DNA of 15,590 nucleotides, taken from positions 1-15,590 of the forward strand of contig URVL01000041.1 of assembly GCA_900551265.1 (NCBI GenBank), given 5' to 3'. The DNA is from an uncultured Eubacteriales bacterium. Its GTDB lineage: Bacteria > Bacillota > Clostridia > Oscillospirales > QAMX01. Position 1 is the stretch's first letter. Every line of letters begins with the position of its first letter. Made by a program: the position numbers and the translations under genes. The notes beneath the pieces were generated by a model, which had not been told where the DNA came from, did not search any database, and saw only the letters and a list, made by a program, of their open reading frames with translations. Shown in pieces: positions 1 to 5,053 of this stretch.

Positions 1-357
<357 letters not shown>

Positions 358-424
358 AAAGTGGTCGAGTTTGCGAAAGTTTCTCTGGAAGTTCTCTTTA
401 TTTAGTTCTGAAGGCACAGGACAT

Positions 425-500
<76 letters not shown>

Positions 501-506
501 AGGTGT

Positions 507-581
507 GGCCCGTTGGTCAAGCGGTCAAGACGGCGGCCTCTCACGCCGCAAACGTGGGTTCGATTCCCGCACGGGTCACCA
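507..581 (+). tRNA. tRNA-Glu (anticodon CTC)
   Basis: The 75-nt tRNA begins 6 nt after tRNA-Lys. The acceptor stem GGCCCGT pairs with ACGGGTC (one G-T pair), the anticodon stem is GCGGC/GCCGC with loop CTCTCAC, giving anticodon CTC at 540-542 (GAG codons), and CCA is encoded at 579-581. The T stem GTGGG/CCCGC is intact. It is co-transcribed with the rRNAs. Confidence 0.96.
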
Positions 582-597
582 AGCCTTTTCTAATTGT

Positions 598-621
598 TAT
601 GAGACGGCGCTCCGTTTCATA
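598..621 (+). other. Hairpin in the tRNA-5S spacer (possible processing stem)
   Basis: ATGAGACGG (599-607) pairs with CCGTTTCAT (612-620) around a CGCT loop, with one G-T pair and a possible extra T-A pair outside. There is no T-tract, so it is not an intrinsic terminator. A smaller GCTTC/GAAGC hairpin (627-640) follows just before 5S. Both lie where precursor rRNA is cut, so a role in processing is a reasonable inference only. Confidence 0.4.
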
Positions 622-642
622 TATATGCTTCTTTGGAAGCCA

Positions 643-758
<116 letters not shown>

Positions 759-764
759 ACAGAG

Positions 765-795
765 AAAGCGAACAGCGTATGCTGTTCGCTTTTTT
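765..795 (+). terminator. Intrinsic terminator of the rrn operon
   Basis: A perfect 12-bp stem AAAGCGAACAGC/GCTGTTCGCTTT (765-776 with 781-792) with loop GTAT runs into a T tract, starting 6 nt after the 5S 3' end. The paralogous copy at 1883-1912 has different bases in the stem but keeps the pairing. Confidence 0.92.
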
Positions 796-822
796 GTTGT
801 GCAAGTTTACTAATGGAAATGT

Positions 823-865
823 GGCGTTGCAGCTTCGTTTTTTGATATGGAAGCTATATTGAAAG
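823..865. promoter_or_regulatory. 43-nt conserved upstream element, copy 1
   Basis: The stretch reaching from GGCGTTGCAGCTTC through GATATGGAAGCTATATTG differs at only three positions, without indels, from 1943-1985, whereas DNA just downstream of it has drifted. It directly abuts and overlaps the -35-like TTGAAA at 859. That placement fits an operator or activator site, but no known binding motif was recognised. Confidence 0.45.
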
Positions 866-888
866 GAAATATGTAGGTAGAATATACA
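859..888 (+). promoter_or_regulatory. Candidate distal promoter, copy 1
   Basis: TTGAAA (859-864), an 18-nt spacer and TATACA (883-888). The same hexamers and spacer occur in copy 2 (1979-2008) although the spacer sequence has changed. The -10 is only a moderate match to the sigma-A consensus. Confidence 0.4.
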
Positions 889-924
889 AAAATATTAAAT
901 TTGAAAATATACAACAAGAATTTA

Positions 925-953
925 TTTACAAATTCGTAATATTATGATAGCAT
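925..953 (+). promoter_or_regulatory. Proximal sigma-A promoter, copy 1
   Basis: TTTACA (925-930), a 17-nt spacer and TAGCAT (948-953). The paralogous block has TTTACA, 17 nt and TAGTAT. Predicted transcription start is about 960, giving a leader of roughly 40 nt before the heptapeptide ORF. Confidence 0.6.
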
Positions 954-1000
954 ATAGGTGCAAAAAACAACATATAAGTATCAAGAAGAAGGTGTTGCCG

Positions 1001-1024
1001 ATGTTTTATTTAGTCTTTATGTAA
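1001..1024 (+). CDS. Heptapeptide ORF, MFYLVFM (copy 1)
   Basis: ATG to TAA gives seven residues, MFYLVFM. An SD-like AGAAGGTG (987-994) lies 6 nt before the ATG, exactly the spacing used in copy 2. The two copies differ at one base, GTC versus GTT, which is synonymous. The ORF starts about 40 nt after a predicted transcription start and ends 30 nt before the 236-aa secreted protein gene, so both would share a transcript. The product has no signal peptide and is almost wholly hydrophobic. By type it resembles leaderless signalling peptides such as streptococcal SIP, or it may be a leader peptide affecting translation of the next gene. Function is unknown; translation is inferred from the SD and conservation. 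Confidence 0.55.
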   Translation: MFYLVFM

Positions 1025-1054
1025 GTATAGGCCTTATGAAAAAAAGAGGATAGG

Positions 1055-1765
1055 ATGAAGCTATATCATGTACATTCCCGCTTGAAACGCGCACTAACAC
1101 TATTTTTTGGGCTTCTTATCTTTGTTTCCTTTACGGCTTCGGCCTATGCGGCAGAGTACGCACAGGCCCCGGACACTTTGGAAGCGCTTTTGAACAAGCT
1201 TAACGCTGAGTTTGGAACGGACTTTCATGTCATAACCCCTGAGGAAATGAAGGAGCGCTATGGAATTGAGATATCATATTATAATCCCGCGCCCATGACA
1301 AAAGAGCGGCTTTGGAAGCTTGAAGCATATTTCCGGCATTTTGCGATGGTAGAGATTCCAAAGATTAATCGTAAGACGCAAGAAGCGCTTGCCATATCCG
1401 CCTTTTTTGAAAAGGCAAAGCAGGAGGGTGAAGAATTTACGCTTCGAGATGCTGCAAAAGTGACGCGCGCGACCGTTGTAGCCGAAAAAGCGATTGATGG
1501 CGCGACTGCGGGCGCGATTGCAACTACCTATCTTGACAGTTTTCAACATACATTATGGGAGGATTGTCAATCTGCTTATTGCCGGACAAACTATCAGCAG
1601 GAACGATGGTTTTTATCGATTAATCCAACTGTCTCTATTATTGATCGAGACCGCAATCTTTATTGGCAGGGCACCGGCGATTATGGCGCATATATAAATG
1701 GTCAGCAGGTATGCCTAGGAAGCGGCACGCAATACGCATATATGTATATTGACGATTATGTGTAA
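1055..1765 (+). CDS. Secreted protein of unknown function, 236 aa
   Basis: The N-terminus is a clear Sec signal peptide: basic residues (R9, K11, R12), a hydrophobic stretch (about 13-28) and an ASAYA cleavage site, leaving a mature protein of about 200 residues. SD-like AGAGGATAGG precedes the ATG. The mature part begins with a charged, helical-looking region (to about residue 135), then an Ala/Thr-rich segment (ATVVAEKAIDGATAGAIATT), and ends in an aromatic, Gly-rich tail (WQGTGDYGAYINGQQ). No metalloprotease HExxH motif, transmembrane anchor, lipobox or sorting signal is seen. I do not recognise the family. The gene follows the heptapeptide ORF by 30 nt. No terminator follows before the second copy of the block. 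Its composition is more AT-rich than the housekeeping genes to the right. Confidence 0.85.
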   Translation: MKLYHVHSRLKRALTLFFGLLIFVSFTASAYAAEYAQAPDTLEALLNKLNAEFGTDFHVITPEEMKERYGIEISYYNPAPMTKERLWKLEAYFRHFAMVEIPKINRKTQEALAISAFFEKAKQEGEEFTLRDAAKVTRATVVAEKAIDGATAGAIATTYLDSFQHTLWEDCQSAYCRTNYQQERWFLSINPTVSIIDRDRNLYWQGTGDYGAYINGQQVCLGSGTQYAYMYIDDYV

Positions 1766-1882
1766 GATGTGCTAAACTACCACTTCAAAACGGTTGTATG
1801 ATTTCCCTTTTTAGATTCAAAGTCAAAAGTCAAGTTCGGTATGTGGCTTTTCCGATAGGAGATTGGTCGGCGCCGACACAGG

Positions 1883-1912
1883 AAAGCGAGTAGTTATGTA
1901 CTGCTCGCTTTT
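1883..1912 (+). terminator. Intrinsic terminator, copy 2
   Basis: AAAGCGAGTAGT pairs with ACTGCTCGCTTT (one T-G pair) around a 5-nt loop and is followed by a T run. It differs from the rrn terminator in the inner stem, yet pairing is kept on both sides. Here it would end transcripts of the 236-aa secreted protein gene. Confidence 0.85.
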
Positions 1913-1942
1913 TTGTTGTGCAAATTTACGAATGGAAATAAT

Positions 1943-1985
1943 GGCGCTGCAGCTTCCTTTTTTGATATGGAACCTATATTGAAAG
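1943..1985. promoter_or_regulatory. 43-nt conserved upstream element, copy 2
   Basis: Matches 823-865 with three substitutions and no indel. One of these substitutions breaks the AGCTTC/GAAGCT inverted repeat seen in copy 1, so conservation of that dyad is not what preserves the element. Confidence 0.45.
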
Positions 1986-2008
1986 AAAAAATATTGTTAG
2001 AGTATACA
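1979..2008 (+). promoter_or_regulatory. Candidate distal promoter, copy 2
   Basis: TTGAAA (1979-1984), 18-nt spacer, TATACA (2003-2008), as in copy 1. Confidence 0.4.
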
Positions 2009-2045
2009 AAAATGAAAAATATATAAATATTATGAAAGGAACATC

Positions 2046-2074
2046 TTTACAATGCTGGAATACTATGATAGTAT
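2046..2074 (+). promoter_or_regulatory. Proximal sigma-A promoter, copy 2
   Basis: TTTACA (2046-2051), 17-nt spacer, TAGTAT (2069-2074). The conserved ATATAAGTGCAAAAA follows, covering the likely transcription start. Confidence 0.6.
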
Positions 2075-2115
2075 ATAAGTGCAAAAAGCAACAATATTTG
2101 AAAGAGGTGGTGACG

Positions 2116-2139
2116 ATGTTTTATTTAGTTTTTATGTAA
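2116..2139 (+). CDS. Heptapeptide ORF, MFYLVFM (copy 2)
   Basis: Encodes the same seven residues as 1001-1024 with one synonymous change (GTT for GTC). The SD AAGAGGTG (2102-2109) sits 6 nt upstream and is a better match than in copy 1. The stop lies 33 nt before the 123-aa Cys-rich secreted protein gene, the same arrangement as copy 1. Preservation of SD, spacing and peptide amid drifted leader sequence argues that it is translated. Role unknown. Confidence 0.55.
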   Translation: MFYLVFM

Positions 2140-2172
2140 GTATTAACTATTTGTTTTACAGGAGGTTTGTAT

Positions 2173-2544
2173 ATGAAGAAAAGTAGAAAAGTTTTGTCGG
2201 TTGTTTTTGTTTTGTGCTTAGTGCTTTCTTTTGTTTCCACTGCTTTACCTGCTTATGCAATTGACGATTCCATTCATTCACATGATGCTGTTATGAGAAG
2301 GTCTACCTGCTCCCGCTGTGGATGGATGTTGGGTGAAGTCTGCTTTGTCTCACACTCTGTTTTTTCAAATTATTCGACCCATTCTTTTAGTGGCGGTACT
2401 TGTACGGTAAGCTGGTATACTGGAAGAATGTTCTATTGGTGCGATCTTTGCAATGCTGCAGATGGATATATAGATGGCCATACCTGCTATGGGGTTCATC
2501 GCGGCTGTGGAGCTGGTACAGAGGTTTGGTGCGCTTTCAGGTAA
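2173..2544 (+). CDS. Secreted cysteine-rich protein, 123 aa
   Basis: The ATG at 2173 is chosen because GGAGG (2161-2165) lies 7 nt upstream; a TTG at 2167 would be only 1 nt from it. Residues 1-29 form a Sec signal peptide (KKSRK, hydrophobic core, cleavage after AYA). The mature ~94 residues carry nine cysteines (46, 49, 57, 77, 90, 93, 105, 112, 120), including two CxxC pairs (CSRC, CDLC) and a GHTC motif, plus H61, H70, H103 and H109. This looks like a zinc-ribbon-like or disulfide-stabilised fold. I do not recognise a named family. It follows the second heptapeptide ORF and precedes the lipoprotein gene by 28 nt, so the three likely form one transcript. It could be a small secreted effector, antimicrobial or surface-binding protein, but nothing here decides that. 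Confidence 0.85.
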   Translation: MKKSRKVLSVVFVLCLVLSFVSTALPAYAIDDSIHSHDAVMRRSTCSRCGWMLGEVCFVSHSVFSNYSTHSFSGGTCTVSWYTGRMFYWCDLCNAADGYIDGHTCYGVHRGCGAGTEVWCAFR

Positions 2545-2572
2545 AAGTCTGCTTATCCAGCGGAGGTGCTTT

Positions 2573-3220
2573 ATGAGAAGACTATGTTGTGCTTTTTTAA
2601 TAGTTATATTGCTTTTTACATTTGCTGCGTGCAGTAACGTTTCTTCCAATCCAGAGAATGATGCTGATTTATCTTTGGCCTCCTCTTCTGAATCTCTTTT
2701 TGATTTTATAGAAGTAAATGAAGACCACGTCGGTATTATGGGATTGGAAGCGGGAATGACGCAGGAGGAGGTAATCGAAAACTTAAATCTGGATGAAAAC
2801 GAGCTGAAAATTTTTGAACCGACTGAAAATATGGATTCTACTCGCGTGTATACACAGTTGGACGCGGAATGGATTGAGTATCCTGGATTCTCATTGGAAG
2901 TCATTTTTTATTTCATGGATAATGCTTATGTTCGTACTCAGCTTACAGCATCTTATTATGACATAGCAATTGATGCGGTAAATCAATATGTTGATGATAC
3001 AGTTGAAATGATTTCCGAGCGCTTGGATGATGCAGTGGTTTATCCAACTGGTGATTATGATACCGCTGCTCGGATGAATACGCTTGACTCCAACTGCACG
3101 ATTCAATGGGAAGTGGATGGCAATGTGCCCATTACAACTAATTTTAACTTGCAGGATATGTCGTTAAGGGATACGGCCGAGTATGATAATGTTTTCAGTA
3201 TTTCTTTTCATATGACTTAA
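2573..3220 (+). CDS. Putative lipoprotein, BamE/SmpA-like motif, 215 aa
   Basis: The start at 2573 is set by CGGAGGTGCTTT just upstream; a longer in-frame reading from 2474 overlaps the previous gene and has no SD. MRRLCC, a hydrophobic stretch and FAAC at residues 17-20 make a lipoprotein signal, with lipidation expected on C20. An acidic, Ser-rich linker follows. Then MGLEAGMTQEEVIENLNLDE resembles the GMTxEEV turn-helix of the BamE/SmpA-like fold found in many small Firmicutes lipoproteins. The C-terminal part is strand-like and acidic, without catalytic motifs. It would face outside the membrane. It is the last gene of the putative transcript from 2046 and is followed by a strong terminator. 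Family assignment is tentative. Confidence 0.8.
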   Translation: MRRLCCAFLIVILLFTFAACSNVSSNPENDADLSLASSSESLFDFIEVNEDHVGIMGLEAGMTQEEVIENLNLDENELKIFEPTENMDSTRVYTQLDAEWIEYPGFSLEVIFYFMDNAYVRTQLTASYYDIAIDAVNQYVDDTVEMISERLDDAVVYPTGDYDTAARMNTLDSNCTIQWEVDGNVPITTNFNLQDMSLRDTAEYDNVFSISFHMT

Positions 3221-3259
3221 AAAAATATAACCGCCCTTGTGGGGCGGTTATATTTTTTT
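3219..3259. terminator. Bidirectional terminator between convergent genes
   Basis: A perfect 16-bp stem (3221-3236 with 3242-3257) has a GC core CCGCCC/GGGCGG flanked by AAAAATATAA and TTATATTTTT. It has A and T tracts on either side, so it can act for the lipoprotein transcript on + and for the mreB-like transcript on -. Confidence 0.9.
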
Positions 3260-3285
3260 AAGTACATACTCCGAGTGATGCTGAC

Positions 3286-4311
3286 TTATCTCTTTATTTT
3301 TCGCCGCCGGGCGAGATGCAGCGCACCGTCCGGAAGTTCGCGCAGATTGGAAAGCGCCGCACCGGCGCCGAGAACGGCGCAGTCAGGCGCATTTTCCGCA
3401 ACTTGTGCGGGGATTCCCGTTTGTTCGCTGATCCATGGCGCCATGCCATAGAGCAAACTGCCCCCGCCTGTCAGATGGATCCCGTCGCGCATAATGTCGG
3501 AAACCAGTTCCGGCGGCGTATGTTCCAAAACCAGGCGAATTGCCTCTGCAATTTCCTCTGCCACCGGCAGATATGCTTCCCGCGTCTGTTCGGCATTTAC
3601 TTCACAGGTACGCGGAAATCCGGAAGAGAGATCCCGGCCCCGTACGGAGAGAGACAACGGCTCTTCGCGCGGCATCACGCATCCGATAGAAAGTTTGATT
3701 TCCTCTGCCGTTCGTTCTCCGATCAGAATACTCTCCCTGCGGCGCAAATAGCGTATGAGCGCCTCGTCAAATTGCGTGCCTGCCGCTTTCCTGGATTCCG
3801 ATTCCACAATGCTGCCAAGCGACAAAACCGCAACATCGCAGGTGCCGCCGCCGATGTCTACAACCATGGTGCCAACCGGCCTGCTGATGTCGAGCCCCGC
3901 GCCGAGCGCCGCGGCGACGGGAGATTCTATGAGATAGACGCGCCTCGCACCGGACTGCATTCCGGCGTCGATGACCGCACGTTCCTCCACTTCTGTGATT
4001 CCTGACGGCACGCAAATGACCAGATTTGGCTTGAATGGACTCCCACCCAGCGTTTTTTTCAAATAGGCCTTTATCATGCGCTCGGCCATACCGTAATCGG
4101 CGATCACGCCACCCTGTATCGGACGAATGGCAGCAATACTGCCGGAGGAATGCCCAAGTAACGCCATGGCGTCGCTGCCCACGGCCCGTAATTCCCCACT
4201 GCCGCGGTCTACCGCAACAAGCGACGGCTCTCGTAATACAATTCCACGTCCGCGGACATAGATGGATACGTCCGCAGTGCCCAGATCAATGCCAATATCC
4301 TTTTCAAACAT
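3286..4311 (-). CDS. mreB: MreB/Mbl-family actin-like cell shape protein
   Basis: The 341-aa product matches MreB throughout: phosphate-1 loop DLGTA (9-13), AIRPIQGGVIADY (61-73), VICVPSGITEVEERA (98-112), E129 in IESPVAAA, phosphate-2 loop DIGGGT (152-157), IGERTAEEIK (197-206) and adenosine motif TGGGSLL (281-287). It is a cytoplasmic ATP-binding filament protein that guides cell-wall synthesis along the cell. The ATG at 4311 is preferred over 4338 because GGAGGG lies 5 nt before it and the family begins at FEKDIGIDLG. The gene is not next to mreC/mreD, so it may be an Mbl- or MreBH-type paralogue. It lies 88 nt after comF in the same direction. An unusual Arg-rich tail (ARRRKIKR) ends the protein. 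Confidence 0.93.
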   Translation of the reverse strand: MFEKDIGIDLGTADVSIYVRGRGIVLREPSLVAVDRGSGELRAVGSDAMALLGHSSGSIAAIRPIQGGVIADYGMAERMIKAYLKKTLGGSPFKPNLVICVPSGITEVEERAVIDAGMQSGARRVYLIESPVAAALGAGLDISRPVGTMVVDIGGGTCDVAVLSLGSIVESESRKAAGTQFDEALIRYLRRRESILIGERTAEEIKLSIGCVMPREEPLSLSVRGRDLSSGFPRTCEVNAEQTREAYLPVAEEIAEAIRLVLEHTPPELVSDIMRDGIHLTGGGSLLYGMAPWISEQTGIPAQVAENAPDCAVLGAGAALSNLRELPDGALHLARRRKIKR

Positions 4312-4399
4312 AAAGACCCTCCATGCACCGCTTTTCACCTACCATGTTACCATGCAGGAAGGAAATAGCGGCTCGAAAAAAGGAGGGCCTTTACATTTA

Positions 4400-5035
4400 T
4401 TAGTGCGCAAGCGCGACACAGACCACTTCGCGCGCGCCCGCTTCGGACAAAATGCGGGCGCACTCGGAAATGGTCGAACCGGTTGTGACAATATCGTCGA
4501 CCAGCACGATTTTGCATCCCGCGGGAGCGCTTCCGAAAGCGAGCGAATAAGCGCCGCGTACATTTTCACCGCGCTTTTCATGCGGCGTTCGAGACTGCTT
4601 GCGGGTATGGCGGTGCTTGTGAAGCAGGGACCGTACGGGAATGTTCAGCGCATGCCCTGCGGCTTCGGCAAGCAGCCGGCTCTGGTCGTAACCACGCCTG
4701 GAAAGACGCAGCGCGCTGACCGGCGCCCAGGTAATGCAGTCCACATGTCCCAGCGGCGCAATAAGCGGGACAAGCAACTCGCCAAGCGCCCGTGCATACT
4801 GCGGCTTGTTGTGGAATTTATAGGCAATGAGTGCACGGCGCACGTCCGCTTCATAGTCCAGCGCATAAAAACAGACGCCCGCAGGAATTGGAGTCTTGCG
4901 CGGCACAACTCCGGTAAACGCTGCACGGCAGCCGTCGCAAAAAGGTTTATCCGCGTCATACGGCAGATATTCCCGGCAAAACATGCAACGCGCCGGGAAG
5001 AATAGATTGACGAAAAAGGAAAACAGCCTGATCAT
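4400..5035 (-). CDS. comF: ComF family phosphoribosyltransferase-like protein
   Basis: The 211-aa protein has the two hallmarks of ComF. The N-terminal zinc finger is built from CMFC (C17, C20) and CDGC (C33, C36), and the PRPP-binding loop is VLVDDIVTTGST (177-188). The intermediate RRGYDQS (113-119) corresponds to the family's RGFNQ-type motif. ComF is a cytosolic protein needed for uptake or processing of single-stranded DNA during natural transformation in several bacteria; in strict anaerobes its role is less clear. It starts 18 nt after the recD2 stop codon with only a weak SD (GAGG), suggesting an operon and perhaps coupled translation. Pairing with a DNA helicase fits a DNA-metabolism context. 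No other competence gene is in view. Confidence 0.93.
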   Translation of the reverse strand: MIRLFSFFVNLFFPARCMFCREYLPYDADKPFCDGCRAAFTGVVPRKTPIPAGVCFYALDYEADVRRALIAYKFHNKPQYARALGELLVPLIAPLGHVDCITWAPVSALRLSRRGYDQSRLLAEAAGHALNIPVRSLLHKHRHTRKQSRTPHEKRGENVRGAYSLAFGSAPAGCKIVLVDDIVTTGSTISECARILSEAGAREVVCVALAH

Positions 5036-5053
5036 ATGTCCGACGCCTCGCTT

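Larger units (their letters stand above)
1862..2143. repeat. Duplicated 5S-tail/promoter/heptapeptide block, copy 2
   Basis: Second copy of the block at 743-1028. It starts with only the last bases of 5S (the palindrome GTCGGCGCCGAC, 1866-1877), not a whole rRNA gene, and continues through terminator, 43-nt element, promoters and heptapeptide ORF. The left boundary inside 5S suggests that recombination at an rrn 3' end, or a tandem duplication, brought the copy here. There is no transposase or integrase nearby. Confidence 0.85.

Noticed and set aside
2167..2172. TTG start two codons upstream of the Cys-rich protein
   Set aside because: Only 1 nt separates it from GGAGG; the ATG at 2173 has a normal 7-nt spacing.
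2474..2572. Longer N-terminus for the lipoprotein
   Set aside because: It would overlap the preceding gene by 71 nt, lacks an SD and would bury the lipoprotein signal; the ATG at 2573 has GGAGGTG upstream.
3270..3296. Similarity of GATGCTGACTTATCTCTTT to a stretch inside the lipoprotein gene near 2660
   Set aside because: Too short to claim a gene remnant; it overlaps the end of the mreB-like gene and may be chance.
3316..4005. 229-codon ORF on the plus strand opposite mreB, and similar long antisense ORFs opposite recD2, comF, holA and the reductases
   Set aside because: They mirror GC-biased real genes, have no SD and no recognisable protein features.
4312..4338. Nine extra N-terminal residues for the MreB-like protein
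   Set aside because: The SD GGAGGG would fall inside them, and the family begins at FEKDIGIDLG.
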